NCBI RefSeq assembly: GCF_021295315.1
Contig: NZ_JAIMJA010000001.1
Location: 124,001-188,000 of the forward strand
Reading direction: 5' to 3'
Source: Motilimonas cestriensis
GTDB lineage: Bacteria; Pseudomonadota; Gammaproteobacteria; Enterobacterales; CBDFNC01
Length of the DNA stretch: 64,000 nucleotides
Part shown: positions 54,559 through 62,390 of the stretch, piece by piece
Numbering within the stretch: the stretch's first letter is position 1
Layout of the letters: each line of letters opens with the position of its first letter
Translations under genes and position numbers: made by a program
Notes under the pieces: generated by a model
Told to the model about the DNA's origin: nothing
Databases searched by the model: none
Seen by the model: the letters and a program-made list of their open reading frames with translations, nothing else

Positions 54559-54576
54559 TATACGGAATTCCGTATA
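54559..54576. promoter_or_regulatory. Perfect 18-bp palindrome upstream of the HEPN-like gene
   Basis: TATACGGAATTCCGTATA is perfectly symmetric and ends 27 bp before the ATG at 54604. A related half, TTACGGAATGACGG, lies near 54520. The position fits an operator in a self-regulated accessory gene. No regulator gene was identified. Confidence 0.6.
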
Positions 54577-54603
54577 ATACGCTGTTAAATTTTTGAGGCA
54601 TGT

Positions 54604-55809
54604 ATGTTCGAAATCGCCAATAGTTCTCCATTTTTTGAACTTATGCATAGTGAAGAACCTTTACTTGTTCAGAACATAGAGGTTGTGAACGATAATAAAA
54701 TCAACATGGATATAAGTTATCATAATCCTAAAAAATTCATTTTAGAGTTAAACAACTTATTAAAAAGTACTATTTTTTTTGTTGAAACGGCGATGAAAAA
54801 TAGCCCTGATTGGTTAAGAAACTCCGTGAAGGATTTTAGGGAATCTAATATTGATGAATATGAAATATTAAAAAACCTTAGAAATACTAGTGCACATCAA
54901 TCCTTGGTCTTTCCAAATGAATCTCTTTCGATGGGCTTATATCGCGTGCAATCAGAAATAGAATACAAACAAAAAATCGGAATAGGTGATCATGAAAAGC
55001 CAGGAAAATATTCATGGGATTTAGCATTCAAAAATACTAATGATTTATTTCATGATGTTCTGGTATTCCAAAGTATTGCATTTATGGATCTTGAGCATAG
55101 TGCTTTATGGGAATGCTTAGGGATAACACGCCGTTGGTTTTTCCATGTCAAATTTAAAAACAGAGATACTACCTTTGATGAAGTAATAGATGTCTATAAA
55201 CTTATATGTAACTTTTCAACTAAATTACTCGATCAGGTTTGTAATGATTATGCAAAGCTCAAAGATCTGAAATTCTCTCAAAATTTCCACGCTGAACTAC
55301 CGGAATGTAATTTTGTAAATACTATTCTCGAAATAGACCTGTATCCGTCACTGTTTTGTAAGTGGTGGGAAATTGAAGTAGAACCATTAAACTTTGGTAT
55401 ATTAGCTACAATAAATGAAGCCAATCAATTTCATTGGATTAATTCATTCCATACAAATGCTTATGATAATTTAATGAAGAACTCAGATGAATATATCTCA
55501 CAATTAGAAAGCATTATTAAATTAGAGCCAAAAGAAATATATACAGAAGAACATGCGCTTAAAGTATTTTCATTTATAAAATTAAATCATTGGCACGTAA
55601 AGTCTGCGTTCAATGCAAGTCTAATGGATACACCAGTTGATATTGGTGACATTATGAGAATACAAAGACTGGGAAAAATATTCATGGATGAATATGCAAA
55701 GAAAAAGCAATGTACTATTTCTTCTAGCTATCAAAGCTTTAGGTCTCACCTTCAAGCGGTGCATAAAAATTTAACAAGCGCTTTAAACGGAACAAAAACA
55801 GTTGGTTAG
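54604..55809 (+). CDS. Unrecognised HEPN-like protein in an integron-type cassette
   Basis: This is a 401-residue, mostly helical, soluble protein that I do not recognise as a whole. An LRNTSAHQS segment near residue 97 gives the R-x4-H pattern of HEPN RNases and is embedded in a helical context (FRESNIDEYEILKNLRNTSAH). The gene is clearly more AT-rich than its neighbours, a sign of transfer. Its last codons and stop lie inside an attC site, as in integron gene cassettes. Many such cassettes carry defence or toxin functions. A HEPN nuclease is therefore possible but unproven, since a single motif of this kind can occur by chance. Confidence 0.5.
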   Translation: MFEIANSSPFFELMHSEEPLLVQNIEVVNDNKINMDISYHNPKKFILELNNLLKSTIFFVETAMKNSPDWLRNSVKDFRESNIDEYEILKNLRNTSAHQSLVFPNESLSMGLYRVQSEIEYKQKIGIGDHEKPGKYSWDLAFKNTNDLFHDVLVFQSIAFMDLEHSALWECLGITRRWFFHVKFKNRDTTFDEVIDVYKLICNFSTKLLDQVCNDYAKLKDLKFSQNFHAELPECNFVNTILEIDLYPSLFCKWWEIEVEPLNFGILATINEANQFHWINSFHTNAYDNLMKNSDEYISQLESIIKLEPKEIYTEEHALKVFSFIKLNHWHVKSAFNASLMDTPVDIGDIMRIQRLGKIFMDEYAKKKQCTISSSYQSFRSHLQAVHKNLTSALNGTKTVG

Positions 55810-55868
55810 GTTCCGCTTCGCTGCACATTATAACCAACAATTTTTGTCCGCTTAAGCGGGCGTTGAGG
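55769..55868 (+). other. Integron attC recombination site
   Basis: The R'' box ATTTAAC (55769-55775) fits RYYYAAC exactly and the R' box GTTGAGG (55862-55868) fits GTTRRRY in six of seven positions. Outer arms AACAAGCGCTTTAAACGG / CCGCTTAAGCGGGCGTT pair imperfectly with an unpaired base, as in attC bottom-strand hairpins. The inner arms GTTGGTTA (55801-55808) and TAACCAAC (55831-55838) pair perfectly. The GCTTAAGCGGGCGTT end resembles Vibrio-type attC ends. No integrase gene is in the window. Confidence 0.75.
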
Positions 55869-56012
55869 CTGTAGAATTACTCGATTTTAACAAAAACAAG
55901 TGTGATTTAAGGTTTGTAAATGCATTAGCAAAGTCGTTTTAATGGCTTAGAATGCGATACAGAGACTCAAAAAAATCACTAAATATTATTCAAAGAAAAA
56001 TTCTACAGGCTC
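55865..56012 (+). repeat. Miniature inverted-repeat element, copy 1
   Basis: A 148-bp unit has terminal arms GAGGCTGTAGAATT (left) and AATTCTACAGGCTC (right), inverted with one mismatch. Its reverse complement aligns along its interior with the unit at 59072-59217 (shared blocks GAGTC-CTG and AATGCATTT). There is no open frame. It follows the attC directly and ends 10 bp before the esterase start. Confidence 0.7.
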
Positions 56013-56022
56013 GCTATACATC

Positions 56023-56865
56023 ATGGATTATCAAATGAAGTTGTTTATATGTTTGGCATTTCTGTTCGTCTGTTTTACGTCAAGTGCTAACACCCCCTAT
56101 GAATTACCACGAAGCTCAGTAATCGAGCTTGAAGAAAAATCTAGTGGGCGTATCTACCCCTTGTTTATTCAACTGCCACCTTCCTACACGACGAATACTG
56201 ACCAGATTTACCCGGTAATTTACCTCACCGACGCGCATTACAGCTTTCCAATTGTGAGTGGTGCTATGCGTTTTCCGATGAATAGCGGCCTAATGCAGCA
56301 TGCAATCATTGTTGCAATGTCTTATGAGAAAGGTTCGAAGGGTGCCAGCAGCAGGATCAGAGACTACACGCCAACATCGGCGAAAGCCTGGAAGTTGCAG
56401 ACTGGAAATGCTAAAGCGCACACAACTTTTTTGCGTGAAACCGTAATGCCATTTATTGAAAGCCAATATAGGGCGAGCAAAACGGATCGAACCTTTGTCG
56501 GTAATTCACTGGGCGGTTTATTTGGTGCTTATATTCTATTTACTGAACCGGATTTGTTTTCCAGCTACATATTGGGGAGCCCATCGGTTTGGTTTGATGA
56601 TTACGCAATACTAAATATCCCCTTAACCAAAGCAAAGGCGAAGATAAAAGTATATTTATCCGTAGGCGAGTATGAAACGCCAGCTTTTGGCGAAAGGCAA
56701 GACATGGTTGCTGGTGCTATGCAGCTCAGAGACAGAATTACAGCATTAAGCAACGCAGAGATGGAGCTAAACTTTGCCGTCGTTTCAGGCGCCAGCCACG
56801 CCACAGCATTCCCGACTACGGCCATTCAAGGCTTGGATTGGGTATATGGTATAAAACGGAAATGA
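56023..56865 (+). CDS. Secreted esterase, EstD/ferric-enterobactin-esterase-like alpha/beta hydrolase
   Basis: This 280-residue protein has a signal peptide of about 18 residues when read from the ATG at 56035 (ending TSSA). The ATG at 56023 adds four residues. The nucleophile motif GNSLGGLFG lies near residue 165, the acid probably in LSVGEYETPA, and the His in VSGASHATAFP, all typical of the PF00756 esterase family. It would hydrolyse an ester in the periplasm or outside. It sits in the accessory island after an attC site and a miniature element. Confidence 0.85.
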   Translation: MDYQMKLFICLAFLFVCFTSSANTPYELPRSSVIELEEKSSGRIYPLFIQLPPSYTTNTDQIYPVIYLTDAHYSFPIVSGAMRFPMNSGLMQHAIIVAMSYEKGSKGASSRIRDYTPTSAKAWKLQTGNAKAHTTFLRETVMPFIESQYRASKTDRTFVGNSLGGLFGAYILFTEPDLFSSYILGSPSVWFDDYAILNIPLTKAKAKIKVYLSVGEYETPAFGERQDMVAGAMQLRDRITALSNAEMELNFAVVSGASHATAFPTTAIQGLDWVYGIKRK

Positions 56866-56963
56866 TGCATAACAAATCGCGGCTTTCGGGGCCTGCGGCA
56901 CCTACGACGCTCACAAGTTCGCGCGCATGCGACTTATGAGATCAACGAAAGAGATAAAATTTA

Positions 56964-57599
56964 ATGTATAAAGTTGGCGTTGTTTTATTTGATGATTTCA
57001 CAGATGTAGACTTCTTTCTTATGTATGACTTGCTTGGGCGAACAACTGATAGTTGGTCAGTTAGCATACTGGGAACTAAACCTGAACATTATTCCCATCT
57101 TGGTATGAAAGTTAAAACTGACGGACATATTTCTGAGGTAACGAATCAAGATGTCGTTCTTATAACGAGTGGTAAACGTGGCATTCCAGCCGCCATGAGA
57201 GATACTGAATTTATGTCAGCGCTGAATCTTGACCCAAAAAAGCAGCTAATTGGTTCGATTTGTGCGGGGTCATTTATCCTTCATGAGCTAGGTATACTAA
57301 AAGGTAAGCCGTTAACGACGAATCCAGACGCTAAGAGTGTTCTGCAAAGTATGGGAGGAGACGTTCAAGACTTACCTCTCGTGGTAGAAGGTAACGTAGC
57401 CACTGCCGGAGGTTGTCTCTCACTAATGTATCTAATTGGTTGGCTGGCAGAGCGGCTGTTTGACTCAAGTAAGCGAAAAGCTATACAGAATCAATTAATC
57501 CCAGCTGGACAGTTAGAACTTTTTGAAGAGCTCATTGCCACGACTATTCAATCAGCAGAGTTGAAAAATTCGCATAATCGGTTAGCCGGAGGTCTCTAA
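56964..57599 (+). CDS. DJ-1/PfpI family protein
   Basis: This 211-residue glutamine-amidotransferase-like protein has the nucleophile-elbow cysteine in GSICAGSFILHELGIL near residue 100. The N-terminal VGVVLFDDFTDVDFFLMYDLL is typical of isonitrile-hydratase/AraC-type DJ-1 proteins, and VATAGGCLSLMYLIGWL matches the family C-terminus. Members act as isonitrile hydratases, glyoxalases or chaperones. The activity here is open. The last codons (RLAGGL and stop) lie in the 3' end of a group II intron inserted on the opposite strand. Without it the frame would end three residues after NSHN. Confidence 0.87.
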   Translation: MYKVGVVLFDDFTDVDFFLMYDLLGRTTDSWSVSILGTKPEHYSHLGMKVKTDGHISEVTNQDVVLITSGKRGIPAAMRDTEFMSALNLDPKKQLIGSICAGSFILHELGILKGKPLTTNPDAKSVLQSMGGDVQDLPLVVEGNVATAGGCLSLMYLIGWLAERLFDSSKRKAIQNQLIPAGQLELFEELIATTIQSAELKNSHNRLAGGL

Positions 57600-58452
57600 C
57601 CACCAGCCCCCACACCACCCATCATGCACTCTTGATTGAGAAGATATGCAATGGGCGGTTCATCTTCCGTAATGAATAGTAATCCAAATGTCCTTCAGTG
57701 ATACCAGACCTTGAGCAGCAAGGAACTCATTGCTTATACCTATGTTTATTCCTTTGGTTTTCGAGCTTCTGCAGGGCCCTTTGCTGGTGATACCACAAGC
57801 AATGGCGAGACGTTCACTGACACCCAACTTGATTATACTCCTCACTTTGGTGCGCGGTTTTCGCCATTGTCGCCAGTAGCACATTCTCAGTCTGCGCCGG
57901 ATCCAATGATCTAAATCCACGGTAAGCTGATAAGCGTTTGCAACCAGATAGTAATATCCCCAGCCGCGTAAATATTGCGTCAATTTATGAATTTGTAGGG
58001 TCATTGAGATCCCCCAATTACGGTTGCTTAGCTCCCTGACTTTGGCCTTAAATCGCTTTAATGCACTGTCGTGGATCTGAATTTTGCCGTAACGGAGGGT
58101 AAACCCGAGAAACTTGGAGCCAGATACAGGCCCTTCCAGCAGTTTGCTCTTAATTCCTTGCCAATGTTGTTCAGCAAAGTCATAAAACACATCAATACTC
58201 ATGTTGTCGTTGCCGGGTACCCCTTGTCTTGTGCTAGCTCATCTCCAGCCTACGCCTGATATGATGTTCTCCGGATGGCCGTCCCGTTCTCAGCTCGCAG
58301 TTTTGCTAGCGGCTTCCTCCAGACCTTTCCTCACGGAAAAACCCTTGCCATTCGCTAATAGTTAACGTCTAATAATCAAAAGGTTATATAGACGGTGATT
58401 TTCCTATAGAGGACTTTCACCTAATCAGCGCATACCCACGCTGGACGTGCAC
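57581..58452 (-). mobile_element. Group II intron, internally deleted, both ends kept
   Basis: On the minus strand a GTGCACGTCC start (58452) is followed by GGTGAAAGTCCTC, typical of group II domain I, and later by the N-terminus and C-terminal X domain of a maturase. After the ORF stop, a domain V-like hairpin (ACCGCCCATTGCA / TGCATGATGGGTGGT) and a domain VI-like GGTTAGAGACCTCCGGCTAAC end the element near 57581. At 872 nt it is far shorter than an intact ORF-bearing intron. It inserted opposite to the surrounding genes, as integron-associated introns often do. Confidence 0.78.
57660..58202 (-). pseudogene. Group II intron reverse transcriptase/maturase, internal deletion
   Basis: The 180-codon frame joins two distant parts of a group II intron protein. 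The start (GVPGNDNMSIDVF, EQHWQGIKSKLLEG) matches the N-terminal region before RT domain 1. From KFLGFTLRYGKIQ it matches the maturase X domain, with LRGWGYYYLV and WIRRRLRMCYWRQWRKPRT. All catalytic RT blocks, including YADD, are missing, and the join at GPVSGSK is in frame. It cannot reverse transcribe. Residual splicing help is conceivable. The C-terminus SLKDIWITIHYGR is family-like. Confidence 0.85.
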
Positions 58453-58541
58453 AAGAAATTAAACGCAATCAAAAACTTCTGGCTATGACTGAAAATAAGG
58501 TCTAAAATTAGCACTTATTTAAATATTTAATTGGTGTTGTT

Positions 58542-58793
58542 ATGAGACAGGTTTTAGCTGATTGTTCAGCAAGTATTTCTGAGTTAAAGAAAAATCCAAC
58601 AGCTTTGTTAAACGAAGCCGATGGTTCTGCTATTGCTATCCTAAACCACAATAAGCCAGCAGCTTATCTTGTACCAGCAGAGACTTATGAGTTTCTAATG
58701 GATATGCTCGATGACTACGAGCTTGCTAAACTTGTTGAAAATCGCCGCGGTGAGTTATCTGAAGCGGTGGAAGTAGATATCGATGACTTATAA
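58542..58793 (+). CDS. Type II antitoxin, Phd/YefM (StbD-like)
   Basis: This 83-residue protein has the Phd/YefM N-terminal fold: SASISELKKNPTALLNEADGSAIAILNHNKPAAYLVPAETYEFLMD, very like StbD. The acidic C-terminal tail (ELSEAVEVDIDDL) should wrap and neutralise the toxin. Its end overlaps the toxin start by 11 nt, the usual coupling. It would also repress its own promoter, which lies just beyond the 5' end of the group II intron. Confidence 0.9.
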   Translation: MRQVLADCSASISELKKNPTALLNEADGSAIAILNHNKPAAYLVPAETYEFLMDMLDDYELAKLVENRRGELSEAVEVDIDDL

Positions 58794-59070
58794 GCTTAAA
58801 TTTTTACCTGCTGCCAAGAAAGAATGGAGCAAGTTAGCTCCACCAATTCAAAGTCAGTTCAAAAAGAAGCTTAAAGAGCGTCTAGAAAACCCGCATGTAC
58901 CTTCGTCTAAACTTCGTGGTTATGACTCAGTTTACAAGATCAAACTACGTACAGCAGGGTATCGCTTAGCCTATGAAGTCATCGACGATGAAATCGTGGT
59001 GTATGTGTTGGCTATTGGAAAACGGGATAAAGATGCAGTGTACAAAAAGTTAGCATCGAGGTTCTTGTAA
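58783..59070 (+). CDS. RelE/ParE superfamily toxin (StbE-like)
   Basis: This 95-residue protein has the RelE fold sequence pattern: YKLKFLPAAKKEWSKLAPPIQSQFKKKLKERL, LRGYDSVYKIKLRTAGYRLAYEV, and VYVLAIGKRDKDAVYKKL. These include the basic residues used for ribosome-dependent mRNA cleavage. It is paired with the StbD-like antitoxin. Such pairs are frequent in chromosomal integrons, where they stabilise the array, which agrees with the nearby attC site. A miniature element starts two bases after its stop. Confidence 0.9.
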   Translation: MTYKLKFLPAAKKEWSKLAPPIQSQFKKKLKERLENPHVPSSKLRGYDSVYKIKLRTAGYRLAYEVIDDEIVVYVLAIGKRDKDAVYKKLASRFL

Positions 59071-59071
59071 C

Positions 59072-59217
59072 GAGACTGTAGAATAACTCCAACAGCCAGA
59101 TTTGACTAAAAAACGAGTCCCTGCAATCAATCCTAAGCGCTTTTAAGTCATTAGGTAATGCATTTGGAACCCATAAAACAGGCTTTTTTTCTTAAAAAAG
59201 AGAAATTCTACAACCTC
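59072..59217 (-). repeat. Miniature inverted-repeat element, copy 2 (inverted relative to copy 1)
   Basis: A 146-bp unit has ends GAGACTGTAGAAT and AATTCTACAACCTC. Its interior matches the reverse complement of 55865-56012, with most drift in the middle. The two copies bracket the esterase, DJ-1, intron and toxin-antitoxin genes in opposite orientation, like the ends of a composite element. There is no coding capacity. Confidence 0.7.
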
Positions 59218-59233
59218 AACAGCAGCATAATTG

Positions 59234-59555
59234 GCTAGCCGGAGGTTTCTAACCTCCAGCCCCCCCACACCACCCATCATGCACTCTTGATTGAGAAGAT
59301 GTGCAATGGTCGATTCATCTTCCGTAATGAATAGTAATCCAAATGTCCTTCAGTGATACCAGACCTTGAGCAGCGAGGAATTCATTGCTAATGGCGATAT
59401 TTATCCCTTTGGTTTTCGAGCTCCTACAAGCCCTTTTCTGGTGATACCACATAGGCAACGGCGAGACGTTCACTGACACCCAGCTTGATTAAACGTCTCA
59501 CTTGGGTGCGCGGTTTTCGCCAGTAGCACATTCTCAATCTGCGCCCGACCCTATG
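59234..59555 (-). mobile_element. Group II intron fragment, 5'-truncated copy
   Basis: This segment repeats the 3' part of the intron at 57581-58452 with high similarity, including the maturase tail (RRLRMCYWRKPRTQVRRLIKLGVSERL) and the same terminal structure CTCCGGCTAGC. Small indels break the maturase frame. Both copies are flanked by GCATAATYGG at their 3' ends, suggesting a shared target preference. Similarity stops near 59555, so the 5' part has been lost. Confidence 0.75.
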
Positions 59556-59797
59556 ATCGTAAGCGCTCAATACTAAACGTAAGTTTAACAAATAATCTAA
59601 CAATACAGACATATATACCTGCACTTTATATCAGTTGCGAAACAATATAACGAATAAGTATCGATATTCATTGAATAGCATTGCATAAACCGTAAAAAAA
59701 CAGTAGTCTGCGCTAAATTGACTAGATACGTATGTATAGTGAATAAGTATGCCAAAGAGTTCGGCTATTATTGACTAGCTGCAACACGAGATTCGCA

Positions 59798-61168
59798 ATG
59801 ATGAATAACACTCAAACAATCAAACAGCACAAATCAAAATCAAACTTCTGGATCTTTTTAATTCCTTCTTTGATCGGTTTATTCTTGTTTATGGCACCTG
59901 TTACCTATAACGGTGACATTACCATTCCTATTGCGATACTGGCGAAATCTATCCAAGCATTGCTGGGGGATTATCTTGTTGGCATCGTGACTGCAATCGT
60001 GGCATTTATGGCAGCAGCATCTATGCTTTTTCGTATTAAGAACCCGACTTTTATTGCTAACAGCACATTTTTAAATGGGTTATTCAATCCATCACCTCTT
60101 TGGTTAGCAGTACGCATCATAGGTGGTATTGCGGTAGTAATGACTTACTTTCAACTTGGACCAAAAGCCATTTGGGAAGGTAACACTGGTGGTTTAGTGC
60201 TTGAAGGTTTGCTACCAACACTATTTTCTGTCTTTATTTTCGCTGGTCTATTACTCCCACTACTGCTTAACTTCGGCTTGTTAGAACTGTTTGGTACATT
60301 GCTGTCAAAAGTGATGCGTCCAATATTCAATCTTCCTGGTCGTAGTGCGATTGACTGTATGGCTTCTTGGTTGGGTGACGGTAGTGTTGGTATCTTGCTG
60401 ACCAGTAAGCAATACGAAAACAAGTTTTATACCGAGCGTGAAGCTGCCGTTGTTGGTACCACGTTCTCGGCGGTATCAATTACGTTTAGCTTGGTGGTGA
60501 TAGCGCAAGTTGAGCTTGAACATATGTTCCTGCCATTTTATGCGGCGATCTGTTTAGCAGGTTTCGTTGCTGCAATGATCATTCCTCGCTTACCTCCACT
60601 AAGCTACAAGAAAAATACCTTTATTGATGGTACGGCTCCTGCACACGATGCTGATGCCATTCCTATGGGCCACTCTAGCTTTAGTTGGGGTTTGGAGCTT
60701 GCGCTAGAAAAAGCAGGAAGAGTGAAATCAATTAAAACGATTGTGACTGAAGGCGTTCAAAATGCAGTCGATATGGTTTTTGGTGTGCTGCCTGTCGTGA
60801 TGGGGCTTGGTACAGTGGCATTGGTCATCGCAGAATACACTTCAGTATTTACATTCCTAGGCCAACCCTTCATTCCATACTTAGAGTTATTAGGTGTACC
60901 GGAAGCGACTGAAGCATCAAAAACGATTGTGGTTGGTTTTGCTGATATGTTCATCCCGTCGATTCTTGCTGCGTCGATTGAAAGTGAGATGACACGTTTT
61001 GTTATTGCGGCAATGTCAGTCACTCAGCTAATTTACATGTCGGAAGTAGGTGCACTGCTACTTGGTAGCCGTATTCCCGTAAACATTTTTGAGCTGTTTG
61101 TTATCTTCATTCTGCGCACAGTGATCACGCTACCAGTGATTGCTGGTGTCGCACACTTGATTTTCTAA
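59798..61168 (+). CDS. YjiH family membrane protein (nucleoside-recognition/GATE domain)
   Basis: This ~456-residue inner-membrane protein has about ten hydrophobic segments. It has the YjiH features: an early FWIFLIPSLIGLFLFMAPV helix, RSAIDCMASWLGDGSVGILLT, and FADMFIPSILAASIESEMTRFVIAAMSVTQLIYMSEVG near the C-terminus. The GATE domain suggests transport of a nucleoside-like or amino compound, but no substrate is established. The ATG at 59798 is preferred over a TTG at 59771. The ~240 bp upstream holds no gene. A terminator follows. Confidence 0.88.
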   Translation: MMNNTQTIKQHKSKSNFWIFLIPSLIGLFLFMAPVTYNGDITIPIAILAKSIQALLGDYLVGIVTAIVAFMAAASMLFRIKNPTFIANSTFLNGLFNPSPLWLAVRIIGGIAVVMTYFQLGPKAIWEGNTGGLVLEGLLPTLFSVFIFAGLLLPLLLNFGLLELFGTLLSKVMRPIFNLPGRSAIDCMASWLGDGSVGILLTSKQYENKFYTEREAAVVGTTFSAVSITFSLVVIAQVELEHMFLPFYAAICLAGFVAAMIIPRLPPLSYKKNTFIDGTAPAHDADAIPMGHSSFSWGLELALEKAGRVKSIKTIVTEGVQNAVDMVFGVLPVVMGLGTVALVIAEYTSVFTFLGQPFIPYLELLGVPEATEASKTIVVGFADMFIPSILAASIESEMTRFVIAAMSVTQLIYMSEVGALLLGSRIPVNIFELFVIFILRTVITLPVIAGVAHLIF

Positions 61169-61198
61169 GTTACCGATTATTTAAATGACAAATGTACG

Positions 61199-61228
61199 AA
61201 AGGCTTCCAGTTGTTGGTAGCCTTTTTC
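61199..61228 (+). terminator. Terminator after the YjiH gene
   Basis: Stem AAAGGCT / AGCCTTT has an inner partial TCCA/TGGT pairing and runs into TTTTTC, 30 bp past the stop codon. Confidence 0.85.
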
Positions 61229-61307
61229 GTCTCTAACGATCACTCTTCAAATAAGGCTAACTTGATACGCCTTAGTCAAACGACGTTAACATCCAGCGAC
61301 GCGAAAA

Positions 61308-61523
61308 ATGGTCGAAATTGCGGCACCCAGTTTCCAAAGCGAAATGCACCTCCCTGCTAAACTTGAAGTGGTCCAAGGACTTGGAAGTACAGGTGGTTTT
61401 TGGTTTATTAAAGTAACGAAAGAGGATAAATTTCACTCGATTACTTATCAGGGAGCGCTGTCAAAAAAGCAGCTAACGCTAGAGCTTACAAAAATAAACC
61501 AATATTTGTATAGAAACACCTAA
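61308..61523 (+). CDS. Hypothetical small protein
   Basis: This is a 71-residue frame with protein-like composition (LEVVQGLGSTGGFWFIKVTKED, then SKKQLTLELTKINQYL). It has no signal peptide or membrane helix. I do not recognise it. The ATG at 61308 has a weak ribosome binding site, and an internal ATG at 61344 would give 59 residues. It lies 37 bp upstream of the AraC-type regulator on the same strand, so it may be co-transcribed. Confidence 0.45.
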   Translation: MVEIAAPSFQSEMHLPAKLEVVQGLGSTGGFWFIKVTKEDKFHSITYQGALSKKQLTLELTKINQYLYRNT

Positions 61524-61560
61524 TCGTCGACTAGCAGAATTTCTGCATTCGGGAGAAGTA

Positions 61561-62373
61561 ATGGATTACAACACATTTTTACCTAGTAAAAGTCTATCTT
61601 CATTTATTAATTGCTTTTGGACGCTTGAAGTCGCTTCGGAAGAAAAGCCAGCAAAACAACGTATTGTTCCCGATGGCTGCATTGAATTAACCTTCATATT
61701 AGGCGATGACATTAAGCGCTATACCTCAGCAAATGATTACATACTGCAGCCACGCGCCATGGTACTTGGACAAACGGTTTCCCCTTTCTATATTCAACCA
61801 ACAGGATATGTTCATACCTTCGCCGCCAGTTTCTTTCCTTATGCTTTCTCCCATTTTGTATCTAAGCCAATAATAAGTCTAAGAAATAAAGAAACATCAA
61901 TTTATGAATTATTTGGGCATGATGAAGCCGCAGAGCTGGAAGGTGACATCATTCGAGCACTGGATACCAAGCAAAGAATTAAGATCCTTGAGAATTTTCT
62001 TCTTGCCAAACTGAGTGCCCCTCATACCATTGAGAACATTGTAAAAACAACAGTGGACGTTATATTTTCAAAAAATGGCAATGTATCCATTGATGCAATC
62101 ACCGAGTCAAACCCCAATAAAAAACGCCAGTTAGAAAGAAAATTTTTGAACATGGTTGGCGTAAGCCCGAAAAATTTAAGTAAACTTGTGCGCTTGCAAG
62201 CGGCTTTAAAACTAATAATAAGCCAAGAAGACAGCCTTACGAGCATTGCGTACAAAAGCAACTATTATGACCAATCTCACTTTATTAAAGACTTTAAGGA
62301 ATTCACAGGAGTCAACCCTCGCGATTTTCTCGACGACAAAAGCATGGCGCTTTCTTTGCTTTTCAACAAATAA
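61561..62373 (+). CDS. AraC family transcriptional regulator
   Basis: This 270-residue protein has an N-terminal cupin-like domain of the DUF6597 type (INCFWTLEVASEEKPAKQRIVPDGCIELTF) and a C-terminal AraC HTH (KRQLERKFLNMVGVSPKNLSKLVRLQAALKLI, then YYDQSHFIKDFKEFTGVNPRDFL). The ATG follows GGGAGAAGTA. It is followed by a VOC-family gene, a frequent pair, so that gene is the likely target. Confidence 0.9.
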   Translation: MDYNTFLPSKSLSSFINCFWTLEVASEEKPAKQRIVPDGCIELTFILGDDIKRYTSANDYILQPRAMVLGQTVSPFYIQPTGYVHTFAASFFPYAFSHFVSKPIISLRNKETSIYELFGHDEAAELEGDIIRALDTKQRIKILENFLLAKLSAPHTIENIVKTTVDVIFSKNGNVSIDAITESNPNKKRQLERKFLNMVGVSPKNLSKLVRLQAALKLIISQEDSLTSIAYKSNYYDQSHFIKDFKEFTGVNPRDFLDDKSMALSLLFNK

Positions 62374-62390
62374 GCAGATCTGTCGCTTTT

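Noticed and set aside
54368-54631. 87-codon minus-strand frame in the island border region
   Set aside because: It runs across the palindromes and direct repeats and into the HEPN-like gene start. Composition is not protein-like.
56868-56945. Second attC site after the esterase gene, suggested by GCATAACAAATCGC and a later CGACTTATG
   Set aside because: The two ends do not pair beyond about five bases and the GTTRRRY box is absent. It could be a heavily decayed site but cannot be supported.
57711-57914. Short plus-strand frames inside the intron copies
   Set aside because: They are antisense to the clearly recognisable maturase X domain.
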